Origin: Pseudevernia furfuracea
Lineage: Eukaryota; Ascomycota; Lecanoromycetes; Lecanorales; Parmeliaceae
Length of the DNA: 64,000 bases
Reading direction: 5' to 3'
Assembly: GCA_022315425.1 (NCBI GenBank)
Contig: JAIUPT010000044.1
Coordinates: 1 to 64,000, forward strand
This document shows positions 48,025 through 60,200 of this stretch, piece by piece. Each line of letters starts with the position of its first letter. Within the stretch, counting starts at the first letter, position 1. The notes under the pieces were generated by a model, which worked only from the letters and a program-made list of their open reading frames with translations, had not been told where the DNA came from and searched no databases. Both the position numbers and the translations under genes were made by a program.

Positions 48025-48556
48025 CTAGGCGCCTTCTGACCAAAGTCAGCAGCTATACACATAGGTACATAGACACAGATAGCAGCAGCAAGGCCTGCAA
48101 CTGTCCCTGGTACAGCCTGAATGCTCTGAATTGGGATGCACCATATGGTTCTTGGTAACTGCATGACAAACTGACAAGTCATATTGTCAACTGTCTAGAG
48201 TCCTTGCATGGTGATGCTTTGTTTCAGTCACGTGATAACTGCATTTGCAGTGAGGTAATACTTGTTGCAGCTACCAAGCAATGCATGGTGGACTTGCTGA
48301 AAACTAGGTTGACTTGACAATGTAGTAAGCTTCTGCTCTGCTCGTTTCATGCCTTCAAGGAGTAGATGCCTGTTACAGTAGCATTGCCTGTACGTAAGTC
48401 AAGACTGTCAGGGTCAAACACCTCAGCCAAATTCATTCATTCTTTCCAGAATCGAGGGGTCCATGGGGGGTAAACTTTGACTGGATCTTACAAAGTGGTC
48501 TGGGCAGTTTTGCTTTCCCTTCTTCTTCTTTAGCCTCAGTCAGACAGCCCTCAGGC
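48025..48556. other. Spacer between Elongin-A and ZIP genes
   Basis: No coding signal. CpG is nearly absent until about 48,540, where it rises sharply into the first ZIP exon. This should contain the Elongin-A 3' UTR and the ZIP promoter. Confidence 0.45.
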
Positions 48557-50836
48557 ATGCGACTTTGCACGAAACATAACGCCTTGATGCGCACTTCGAC
48601 CGTCGACGTGAGGGGCAAGCCTGCTGCACAGCCAGCCAGTTTCTCCCGCAGAACAGCGCTGCTCAAGGCTGCAGCTCGACACGGCTGCCGAAAGTCCTGC
48701 TTGAGACCAGTACGCAGCAAAGCAGTGATCGATCAGTGGCAAGGCTTGTCCTCCGCCTGGGATTCTGTGTCTGAGCAAGCTTCAACCCTCGGCGTAGGCG
48801 AGATACCTTTATTGTCAGAAATGCTCGACAAAGGGGATCAGCACGCTTTGTTGCTGTCGACATTAGCAGGGTTGTCGACATCTATCGGCGGGGCCATCGC
48901 TATTGTGAAAAAGCCTGGCAACGATCTTCTTTCTTTTCTGCTGGGTATAGCCATCGGCGTAATGGCGACGCTGTCGATCTTGGAGATGTGGCTTCATAAC
49001 GCTGTTGAACACGGACCGGTTGCTATAACTGCAGCAACAGCAGCTGGCGTGGCTCTATATTACGCAGCGCAACCTTACTTTCCAGATTTCGAAACACATC
49101 AGGTAACTCTCGTGGAATGCTGATCTAGCTGTAAATGCGCCAGAAGCAAGCTTGCTTGACGTAGCTCTGTTTTTGCAGGTCTCAAGTCACACTGACGACA
49201 GAGGACAGCTTGATGGCGACAAAGATGGTAAGTCAGGCGTTTCTATACTTGCAGATCTGCCATTTGGCTATCATCTCTTACCTACGAGCGTCATGTGCGG
49301 ATACATATGCAGCTTGCAGTAAAGCACTGCTCAGGCATTGCAGCACTCATAACAGGATCCTACTTGCAGGCATCAGCAAACCCCGTCAATCATCAGCTGC
49401 AACAGCGGCACTCGCCGATGTCAAGACTGGGACGCCTACTGGCGACGCTAACAGCAGGTGCCACTTTGAATATGTATTCTGCCAATCAGAGTCTTCGCTG
49501 CTAACACAGCCTTGGTAGAAATCAGCATGATTGCAAGACTCCTTCTTGCCTTTTGGCAGGGCTGGGCAAGCAAGGTCTGCTGAGCTGCTCAGGCTTGGTC
49601 TGCTGATGGCACTCACCATGACCCTGCATAACTTTCCTGAAGGCTTCGCAGTAAGGTCCTGACACTGCCTTTTTTTATATCATGCCAGATGCTGTTAGTC
49701 ACACATGTCTGTAAGCGTCTGTGCACAACTCACAGACGCTTACAGATCAGCTTCTGAACAACATACATTGGCCAAAGTTATTGGTACTGTGCAGGTTGCT
49801 TTCTCATCCTTTACAAGCGTAGGACCAATCATGGCAATTGCTATTGCTGTGCACAACATTCCAGAGGTAATGGTGTTGTTCCAAAACCCACTACAGCTGT
49901 AGGTCATGAAAGTAACCTCAATCAGTATTCTGGATTTTCAACAGGCAGTTGCCAGGCAATTTGTAGCTGCATGGCAAGGCACAACTTGTATTGCTGCATA
50001 ACATGGTACAACAGCGTATGACCTCACACAACATGGACACTGAACCATGGGCTGCCGTGTGAAGCTGTATGCTGAATTAAATTCTTCCTCGCTGGTGGTC
50101 AGGGAGTCATAGTGGCAGCCCCGGTGTATGCAGCTACAGGGAGCAGATGGAAAGCTATGGGCATTGCAACAGCATCAGTAAGTCCAGCCCTGTCCTTACC
50201 GTCTCTGAGTAGCAGCTTTGATATGGTCACATGCAACAGCAAAACAGTCAGTAGCGTCGACTCATGCATGATGTTCACTGTATGCGTAAAATGATCAGAC
50301 AAGGTGCTGAGGAGCATCGTGTCTGGGCTAGCACGTACTTAGCGTCAGGTGTTGAGTTGAGTGTTGGCTTGCAAACTTAAGTTGTTACTAACGCTCAGCT
50401 TGCCTGCTAGTTGGTCGTGATGGCATGTAGGGGCTATCTGAACCCCTTGGAGCTTTGATGGCATTGCTGTCCATCAGGCCATTCCTGACTCCCATGCGGC
50501 TGCAGTACATGCTGGCCTTTGTGGGCGGCGTCATGGTAAGCTGTGTGCTCAGGCAGGGTGTGTGATCACTTGTTCATCCCCTCTGATTTTGCTGACATGT
50601 GAATGTGTTTGGGACTGTGGACAGGGTGCTGCGACTGCATGAGCTTCACCAATTTTTTTGTTACGCTATGATTTTGTACTATGGTATACACATATAGCTT
50701 ATATTGCCTGCAGATGGCAGTGTGTGCTCTGGAGTTGTTACCAGAGGCACGGAAATGCAAAGAGGATCTGCGACTCATTCAAGGAGTGGGCTTTGGGTCA
50801 GTCATCATGCTGGCAACGTTGTGGGCAGGAGTGTAA
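48557..50836 (+). CDS. ZIP-family metal transporter with N-terminal extension
   Basis: ZIP proteins move Zn2+, Fe2+ or Mn2+ into the cytosol from outside or from organelles. Exons: 48,557-49,102; 49,179-49,227; about 49,371-49,458; 49,560-49,650; 49,795-49,866; 50,103-50,177; 50,431-50,535; 50,714-50,836 (stop TAA). The first membrane pair reads LLLSTLAGLSTSIGGAIAIV and LLSFLLGIAIGVMATLSILE. The two metal-site helices read LLMALTMTLHNFPEGFA and AIAIAVHNIPEG. Later helices read GVIVAAPVYAATGSRWKAMG, LSEPLGALMALL and LELLPEARKC. A hydrophilic loop lies between helices 3 and 4 in short exons. The pattern is ZupT/ZTP29-like. Residues 1 to about 55 are basic, Ser/Ala-rich and acid-poor, suggesting an organelle transit peptide. 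Frame is open through all exons, with no shift needed. Confidence 0.85.
49708..49746. repeat. Perfect 16-bp inverted repeat (hairpin) in a ZIP intron
   Basis: Arms 49,708-49,723 (TCTGTAAGCGTCTGTG) and 49,731-49,746 are exact reverse complements around a 7-base loop. The element lies in the intron between the HNFPEG and HNIPEG exons and would fold into a stable stem in the transcript. Confidence 0.9.
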
Positions 50837-51710
50837 ACCCATTTGTTAGTTCTTGTTGTGTCTATCACTGAGCATGCCATCTCATAGCACAATATGACAG
50901 CGGCTGTGTCAAGGATTCTGTGGCATCAGTGAGGTTTTGTTTGGTCACTGCCTATCCTGCCAAGCATGCAACAATTGATGTTATGTAGTGGGTGGTAGCG
51001 TGCATGTGACGCAATCTGTACACAAGTACATGACTTTGTTCTGTGCCAAACTGAAGTCTAGCGATCAGCTAGCCACAGCACTAGCGTCCAGGCCTGTCAT
51101 TCTGCAGAAAGTTGTGTGCAGCGCTGGGACAAATAGTACAGTGGTGCTTCACGTCAAACATGCCAGATGCATTACAGCCACACATTGGTTAGGTGTGCAT
51201 GGTGAACACCAGAGTCTGCAATAGCTGTAAACAAGCCAAGTCTTGCTTGCAACGCATATATGTGCAGACCCACATGTGTCAGCTCCTGACCTTTTTGCTG
51301 CTCACAGTATAGACATCCTGCTGTCTTGCAATCAGACCCTCAAATGAAAGTGTGTAGGAGAGTGTATGTTGGACATTGGATCAAATCAATGAACAACTCT
51401 GACAATGAAACTCAGACCTACACCTGGTGTGTCTACGACTGACTACTCACTTTGCCTAATAGATATTAGGCACTTGCTGCAGCACTGCCCAGACCTGTCA
51501 CACCCTGCAGCAGAAGCACACACCTGGCGACTAAGTAAGATGCACATTGCATAATGAATGTGCAACACAATGCTGTTGGGATAGCCTCGTGTGGTGCTTT
51601 GTTACAGCTGCTTGCAACACTAAAGCTGGGCATATCAAGGCACAACCAATGTCAGCCTTGCAGGCACACAGAGAAGGGCAACATGGAATACAGCAGCCAC
51701 GTGTTGTGTC
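50837..51710. other. Intergenic between convergent ZIP and TMEM186-like genes
   Basis: I see no coding or repeat signal. It should contain both 3' UTRs. Confidence 0.4.
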
Positions 51711-53420
51711 TTATGCATGTGCATTATGCTGTGAGTCAAAGTCCACCTTGTAGTCATACCTGTCACTGTCTGTCCTGAATGTGCCGTCCATAATCTGAAA
51801 CAGCCTCTGCTTATCCACAAGTAGACCGTGGCGCAGTGAGATGAGGTACTGCCGGTCACCTTCAACATTCAGCGGAATCATGGGCTGCTCAGCCAAGTTG
51901 TGCAACTCTTCTTTGTGCAGTACTTCAAGGGAGGCACCACACGCTCAATCAGAACAATGGAGTCCTGCAGCACCACGACAGCATCTTATTTGAGAGGTGC
52001 AAGGGTGACATGACATAGCACTTGTTCAACTGTGTAACACAGAAAGGCAGGCATTCTCAGCATAAGCCGTTCCTCATGTCGTGTGCTGCTGCAGCAATGC
52101 AATCCTGAGTAACCAGATTGCAAAGTAGCTTGGCGTCAAAAGGGCAAGCTGGCCTTACCAATGACCTTACCTTACAGTGACACATGCTCAGTGGTTTGTT
52201 GAATATGCAAGTCAGGGTCACATCAAAACCCAGCGCATGTAGCCTATCAAGATGCTCCCAGCCAAAGCCAATGCAAACCACTTCACTTCATTTGAGCAAT
52301 CATTCAGTCAATCAAGGCATCCATCTAGCCTTCAATCAAACAACATATTGTATGAGTCAGTGGACACTTGCTGTTGTTGTTTCTGTGCTTCGGTGATGCG
52401 TCGGAAATGATGACCTGTCTGTTTCCCCAGAAGTCCAGCACACTGAAACGGAGCAGGCGAGGCCCCACCAGAGACAGCTCACCAATATAGCGCTGTGGAG
52501 AACCACCACAGCGTGGTGGAGGGCAAAGCCACAGCCCAGAATCAAAGAACTAGCCATGACCATCTGAATGCCTGACACACTTCCCTGCAGAGTGTGTGAT
52601 GAAACTTTTTGACAGCATCACCATGATGTTGACTTGCTTATTCGCTTGTTTGCTTGCCATATGCAACTGGTCACAACAACAGTAGATTGGTGCAAAAAGT
52701 GCTACAGCTTGCACAAAGTATACCAGAGGGCATTGGGAAGCCAAGAAGTGCTCATGCATTGGCATATGAGACCATGCCCTGCTTTCACATGCAAGGGTTG
52801 TTTGACTCAGCTGCATGCAAACTGTGATGTGAAACGTACAAAATAAGTCAGCCCAGCTCATCACAACTTATGGTTCTGCACTTTGTTTGCCTGTGTTCAC
52901 ACAATTGCTCAAAGCAGCAGAATTGTCCCACTAACTTGCTTCATGTATTAACACTTTTCCCCTTGTCAGATGAGCAAAGAGGGAATGCATGCAGAACAGC
53001 GACTTGTACAGCTCTTACCTCCATCAGGAAGGTGTTGATAGGAATGGCCAAGGCAGCAATGCCCACCAATTGGAAGATCTTGAAGCGCACCAGCAGCCTA
53101 AAGGTTTGCATGTAGCGCCCCTTGTACAACACGACCTTGGTATCGTCTGGAATGTCATTTGACGAACGTGATTGGGCTTCGCTGGTGCATGCATCTGAAG
53201 CTGCCACTGCTTCAGACTCTGCTGGTGCCCTTCGAGGGTGTGGTTCATCTGGCTGCTGATGGGACACGTGACTTGCAGAATGGAAGCTTGATGTGTATGT
53301 CCATCCTGATGGCTTGACAAGGCTTGAGCTGACATCAGCGTCAGCAGGCAAAACTGTTGAGGTGCCATGGCAAAGAGCAGCCGTGCTGATGTTCCTGACA
53401 AGATGAGGACGTCGCAGGTC
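51711..53420 (-). CDS. TMEM186-like mitochondrial membrane protein
   Basis: TMEM186 is an inner mitochondrial membrane protein tied to complex I assembly. Exon A (to 53,019, minus) reads DLRRPHLVRNISTAALCHGT, a basic presequence-like start, then a Ser/Ala-rich linker and TKVVLYKGRYMQTFRLLVRF with KIFQLVGIAALAIPINTFLM. This is the family's Y-----YI---RLL-R-KL-Q segment running into membrane helix 1. Exon B (from 52,492) reads RYIGELSLVGPRLLRFSVLD then FWGNRQVIISDA, matching V-FWGKR. Exon C ends at 51,711 with TAA and reads LNVEGDRQYLISLRHGLLVD then KQRLFQIMDG, matching the C-terminal Y-INLRYG-ILD--RF--VFG motif. The start codon is not fixed: the frame is open above 53,351 and may need an upstream exon. 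TMEM223 is the nearest alternative. Confidence 0.6.
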
Positions 53421-54261
53421 TGCACACAGACATGGCAGTCATGATAGGTGCCACTCAGTAACAGAAGCATCTTCTTCACTGCTCCACACCCATGGTCTGT
53501 GAGTTACTGTGCAGAAGTCACTGAGCTGTTGTCAAGACACTGTACTTCTTTTTACTCACTTGACAATAAGCTGGGAGTTTCTTTGCAGGGCTGATCCTTC
53601 AGCCAACACTGCTGCAGGGGGCCCTGTGACAAGGGGGATGGGCAAGTTGTAACAGCTTGACCACTGATCAGCTGTGCTGCCCAAAGATGACGGTGGCCAT
53701 GCTCAGAGATCTGGAAGGCCGTGGAAGCTGGTTGATGCCGCAGCAACCTTACACTACTTGCACTGCAGGATCTGAGGGCTAGCAGGTCGGCCTTTCCCAG
53801 CAGCCAACAAGCCCACATACGATCACACAAAAAACAAGACCCAGATGGTCACAACGGCAAAAGCTGCCATCACCCAGATGTCTAGCGTCGCTACTCCCCT
53901 CTTGACAGGAGTGAATCGCTCATCTGCTGTGTGCGTGGCCATGTGGGGGACAGGCTCAATCTACGGTAGATGATATTTGGCAAATGCCGCGACGGGTTGC
54001 GAGTACTTCACTCAAAAGGTGCGGCGGAAGCGTCGACTGGCAGCAGCAAGATGCAAAATTGACAATCGCTCTCAAACCAAATGACTAGTCATGAAAAAGT
54101 GTTACGATGGGGACTAAATGCCGCTGGCGTTATCACGCACTTCTTGTGCACTCACTTGCCGGGCTCGATGTCGCCAATGTAGATGCGGACAGACTAGCCG
54201 AGCTAATGGTCAGGCTGTCTACATGAGCTGAGGCCATGCGTGATTGCTGGCTATTGTAGCC
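53421..54261. promoter_or_regulatory. CpG-rich divergent promoter region
   Basis: The TMEM186-like gene runs left and the large gene runs right. CpG is high from about 53,970 to 54,260 (GCGGCGGAAGCGTCGAC at 54,021) against almost none inside the TMEM186 introns. No TATA element stands out. Confidence 0.4.
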
Positions 54262-57200
54262 ATGGAAGTTGAACTTGTTAGCAGCGTGCATATCAAGCAC
54301 ACCCGAACAAGCACCCGGGCATGGCAGCGAGTCATTTTAAGTTCACAGCAGGTATTCGAAAAGCTGCGTCATCCATAACCAGCTCCGACTTTCACGCGTG
54401 ACGCACTTGTTGTTCGGACAGGCCTCTGGATGGCATGATAGAGACAAGGTGCAAGGCTGCCGGTGCTTGATGCTATGGAGGCGACACAGTTACGTATCTG
54501 AACCCACGACCGGTTGCCTCCTCTTGGTGGATGCTTCTTCAGGCGAGTAGCACTTTGATCACTTGTGTGATTGGCTGTTGTGGTGACAATACTCCAGGGC
54601 GCCAAAACTGCTCTCTGAAGTTTTTGTAAGGTGCCCTGTTGTAGGGGTGTCAGGCGCCATACCTCAGCCTCGCAGAAGTAAGTCATCCTATAAGCATCTC
54701 ATCCAAGCCTCAGATGCCACCGCATGGACCAGCGCAGCTGCTTGCTGCAACCGTAGAAACTGCTCGGAGCAACTCACTTGATCTTGTTGTGATCAACCAC
54801 GCCACGGGCCAGCGGCAGCTTGTGCATTGGGATGAAGGTGTCACTTCTGAACTAGCTCATGGCTGGCACCCGCAGACAGTTGTTCTGAGTCCAATTCATG
54901 TTGTGTATGAGCGATAAGTCAACATCTTCACACCCACTTGATCCCAACACTTACATGAACAGCACAGTGAGGTATGCACAAGAAGCCATCTGATACCAAG
55001 CGTTTGCAGGTGACGAAGGCAAGCAGCCACTCACACCCACACAGAAGAGCTTCACTCAATTGCATAGCGGGCTGGTCGTGGAGAAGATCTCAGGCACATG
55101 GAACTGGAAGCAAGTGGTTGTCTCTGATGACGGCAGGGCTATCCTTGCCTTGACTTCACAAGACGGATTGCCAAGCCTTTGGCTGTGGACAAGCAATAGC
55201 TTTACTAGCAACAGTGTGGCTAAACTTCTCCACGGGCCCACGCAGGTAGCTGGTAGACAGTGCAGCATTGAGCTGTCTGTCGTGGTTGAATGTGATGTAC
55301 TTGTTGTTTCACACTTTTCACTTTGCTTTGATCAGCCGATTTCTTGACACTGCCTGATAATCTGGTTTCTTTCTTTGAATCGCGCCTGCCTTGCAGCATA
55401 TAGCCTCACACGATGGTTCCACAGTGCTTAATTGCATGCATGTTTCGCCTGAACCTGCTGCTGTTTGCATGTCAAAGCTTGAGATGTTATTGCAACAGGG
55501 AACAAGGTATTGGCAGCATTTACACACTATGCCAAAGGAACTCCTGCCAAAGGCTTTGGATTTGCCTATAGATGGACAACAGGCGGCAGTGGCAGAGCAG
55601 AGCTTGCAGCAGCAAAGCCTGTGCATCAGGTGTGGCTTTGCTCAAATTGCGTTGTACATGCAACTGTAGCCCTGAAGCTGTCAGGGCAACATTACAAGGG
55701 TAACACTGTTCGCGCAAGAATACTCGTAGACAGCAGCATCATTTACTCCGTTTGTGGTCTGGGATGTTGACATACAGACCTATATCTGACATTTTAGATA
55801 CTACATATTTGAGCTCAAGTCTCAAAGTTTTGTTGATCTGTCCCAGCATGACATATGCGCACTATGCTCCAGTCAGTCAAATTTGCAAACAAAAGTGTGT
55901 GCATCGTTTGCAGCTTCGTCCAGCATTCCTCCAAGGGCGCATCTGCTGCTGCATCGCTGCTCAGCTGGGACCCAACAACCACCTCACTGTATTTAGCCAT
56001 ACTTCTTCAGCCCGTCCAGCCCCCTTTGCCCATACTGTGCAAGCCCCAGCTGCAACACTGGCGTGGCACCATGCTGTCCCCCATGCAGCAGCCAAGCACT
56101 GCTGAAGCACCAGCACATGCCGCACACCAGTCTGCAGAGAGCAAGGACTGTGGCATCCGCAATGTTTCGCAAGCTTGGCACCCAACAGGCATTCCCACAA
56201 GTTCATCCTGCTGTGCCCTGTGTGCAATGTATGAGTCATTGACTTGTCTTTTGGTCACTTGAACATCCTGTGTCAGCTACTGAAGTTGTGCCTGCGTTGA
56301 TGCTGATGCTTGCCTAAGCCGCATGACATGTCCACATCACAGCCAATCAAGACGCTTGCAGTGCTGACAATCACACTGCTGATTGATCATGCAGCTGCAG
56401 TGGCACATGGCAAAAAAAATGGTGTTTGACCACCATAAGCAACCCCTTATCCCTACCCTCTCTGTGCATAGTCATCACTGTAGCAAAACAACTTGCTCAA
56501 GGAAGCCGGCCATTTCTGCATACATGTCATGCCATATGCTGAAAATCAGTCAACCATGACAAGACAACCAGTATGTGATGTGATGCAGGAGACTGGTTGG
56601 CAGTGGCAGTGTCTGCAGGTCCACACACTGCCTGCATCCTCATGGTTGCTGCAAACCTGACAGTGACTGCCAAGGTAGTTGACCCTGTCTGTGCCAAACA
56701 TTTCACCACAACCCCTTTGACAGTATTACTGTTGGCATTTCACTTGTACCAGTGTGCACAACCCCACTGCATGTGACTCAACGTCGCAGACACAGATCAA
56801 CCGGTCACATGCAGCAAAGGCTCAGAATTTGAGTGTTTGCTGCATTTGATCAGGCAACAAAGATGCACAGCATAAACTTTCAACAAGCTTGCTGACTGAG
56901 ACTGCCATGTGATACATCTGCAGCTACGCCTGCCTGGATATGCATGCTAAACCTCATCATGACTCAGCACCATATCATCTGCTAATGCCATACAGATCCC
57001 ATGGGACACAGTCATATTTGGAGACCAGCCCCAGCAGCAGCCACTACCAGCCGGGGATTCAAGGGAGGCTGTGCTGTGCAGCCTGGCATGGATGCCGGAT
57101 GGGTCAGCTCTTGCTGTCATGGACAAGTGGGGCAACCTCGCCATGCTAGATGTTCACGGCACCATGCATCGCCTGCAGCAGGTTGCCAGTCCTGCTGAGA

Positions 57201-60200
57201 AGCACCAGCAGGTGCTTCCTTACACACCTTCTTACCTGTAGACACCAACCAATCAGTAGCCATCGCGTGCCCTAACACAAACTTTGCTTGACTGCATACT
57301 GTAACTGACAGTATATTTCTATGATCCAGGCACTTTTAACAAGCTCTGCAAATCAGTATCTTTGGGAAAGTGTATCTGAGATCCAATCTATCAAGGATCC
57401 CATCAGTAGTCAGCCTGGCAAACTGCTGTTGCTGCAGCCTGCAAACATGCTGCCGCTGATCAGCTGCTGGGAGCGCTATGTTTCAATGCATGCTTGCTCT
57501 CATTAGCAGGTTGTGCCAAGTGAAGGCTCTGGCCAAGAGCTGTCTCAGCTCAGCTGTTGTATGCCTGTTATGGCATGCCAGTTATGTTATGGAATGCATG
57601 TTATGGTATGCCTATATTCGCTTGTTAGCTTCCTGCAAAGGTCAAGTCATGACTGCTTCAGGCGCCAGAGGGCGTGATTGGTAGAGCAGCTGCTGCCAGC
57701 AGGCGTGGCCTCAATGCCAAACTGCTGCCTTATGCAGTCTGGGGGCCCGCTAGACAAACCACTGCCAAAAGGTGAGTCCCTGCCTCGCTGCCCTTCTGCA
57801 ATTGCTTACAGTCTGGTATTTGTGATCTGCAATCTCACTGCTCCAATGCCTCACACATAAAGAGCGCAGTTCATATTTTGCGTCACTAGCAGCAGCAGCG
57901 ACAACCTGTCTCTGGGTACCATTATTGCTTTTGAATACTCAGCATACCCTCGGACCTGGCTTTGCTGCTGAGTGCAAAGCACAGTATCATCTGCGTCACA
58001 CCTGTGAAGGTTGTCTGTTGCAAGCATGCACTGATGAAGCATAACTTTGGCAATTCCAGACCTGTTTGCTCATTACAGACAGCTGACTTTGCCTGCAGGC
58101 TAAGGGCCTTTTCTGTGTCTGCCTTCTGCCCTGACGCAAATCGCCCGCCAACGCTGGCTTTGTCTGATGGCTTCTACATCAGCCTGTGGTCAGCAACTCC
58201 ATTGCAGAATGCCCTTAACATGTAAGCTTGCTCCTGTTCATCCTATACTACTGTATGTGAGAAGCGCACTGCATGCATCCAGAGAAGGCAGTCAACATGC
58301 TGAACATGTCTCACATTCAGGTAACATGCCACCCTGCTGTTCACCAAACGTTTGCCGTTACAGTTCAACAAAGCTGTATGATGCAGCTCTACACCATGAT
58401 GCCTGTTGTATGCATCTGAGCAGTGAGTGATGCCTGTGGAGATGAACCAACACGAAGTTTGAGCTGACTGACATGCAGACCAGAGCCATTGACAGCATCT
58501 GGACATCCTAGTCATCATCTAGCATGCCCTGATGTGACACCGGCTGACAAAGCTGGGCAGCAGGTTCTGCCAAGCGCTGGCATAAACTTGATTGCAAGCC
58601 CTCTGGGCGTCAGCCTTAGCATTGCTGTCAAGAGGCAAGATGCTCCTGCATTCACAGAAGACAAGGACTTGCAGGACAGCAGTGCAGCTGCTGCAGCCTC
58701 CCCTGCAGTGCTGGAACATCTAAAACAAGGTACTGCTTTGCTGCTGTTGCAGTCACATACCTATATGTGTGTTGTTGTGTTGCTCATCAACCAAGCAGAC
58801 ACGCATTGCCACTTGGTCAGTCATTGTATCTGCTCACATGTTTCCTCAAATGTTGTCACACAAATCATTTAGTGCTCTTGTATGTGATGTCCTTAATGTG
58901 TCAAATGAACCGGTGCAGGTTCAGTGGGTGTCCACCAGGGGTCCCTGCCTGTGGCAATCCAGTCACTACAGCCAAGCAGATGCCTATGGCTGGCTGCCCA
59001 CTCACAGCTACCTACCTGCACGCCAACCAACCTCAACCAGCTCTGCTGCTTCTGCAGCATGCCATTGCACATAGCTATAGCAGAGCTCCAGACAGCACTG
59101 GCAGGACAGACAGCACAACAGCAGCAGCGGCAGCAGCAAGGCAGCTTGCTGAGGAGTGGGCCGGGCTGATTCTCAGGATGATCAGGGATGAAGCTGCTCC
59201 CGGCGGCCTGACGCTGCTGCTGTTTCCTGCACCTCACCTGAAACAGCTGGGCGCATCACAGGTGCTGTGCGCACTACTTTGGCTTCTGCTGAAGTGCAAT
59301 GTGTTGCCAAGAAATAGCTCCTGATGCATTCTGCTTCAGTCTGTTGTGCAACGCCCAGCAGTAAAGATATAAGACTGCCACTGGCAATGCTGGGTGCCTG
59401 ACCAGACTACCAAGAGCCTATCAACAACCTGCCCTTAGCTTTACTGTGTTCCTTCCAATGATACAGAGCCACGTTCTGTGAGTATGCCCTTTTATACATG
59501 TCAGGGCGCTGCATGGCTGCGCAATGGTTTGTTAGCGCATGAAAACGACTACTCAAAAGTCACATGCAAGCAGGCTCTGTAAGTTTGCCTGCATTCTGCG
59601 CAAGGAGCGAAGCACTTGTTTGCATGTGCAGCCTGTGGCTTCTCTTGCACTCAATGGAGAGCAGCTGAGGAAAGCACAGCAACAGAGCTCAGCAAATCAT
59701 TTGGCAGCCGGACGTAGCAGCAGGCCTGCTTCTGATGTGCAGGCCAGAGTCTGGTAAGCGCTGTGAGCTCATGTCTGTTGCATCGCAGCACCCTGCACCC
59801 TTAATTGTGGCCATGCTCAAGCTGAACACCTGCTGCCTAGTTGTGGCTACATGTTCTTGCCTCAGCATACCTTCTGCCAGCAGGGCATGACAGACCAGAC
59901 ATCTCTTGCATCTTCTCCAAAAAGAGAACAGAGTACAGGGAAGAGGGCGCAGACAGCTGTGGACCACCTCAGAACTTGTGCGTGCATGCTTGTGTGCAGG
60001 AGCAGCAGCTGCATTTGAGGTGCTGGCTGATGCTGAGCAGTGGCAGGAGGCAGTGCACCTGGGAGCGGCTTGCCTGGCTAATGGCTGTGCCCAACAAGCA
60101 CTGCTGGTATCATAGCATGCCTGTACATGTGCTGCAGCTACACTGCGCAGCTCAGCACACTTTTATATGCACCGCAACATTGCAAGTTGCTGCACTACAA

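Noticed and set aside
49708..49746. Hairpin as a bacterial-type terminator or CRISPR repeat
   Set aside because: It is a single copy inside a eukaryotic intron, with no T tract and no spaced repeats.
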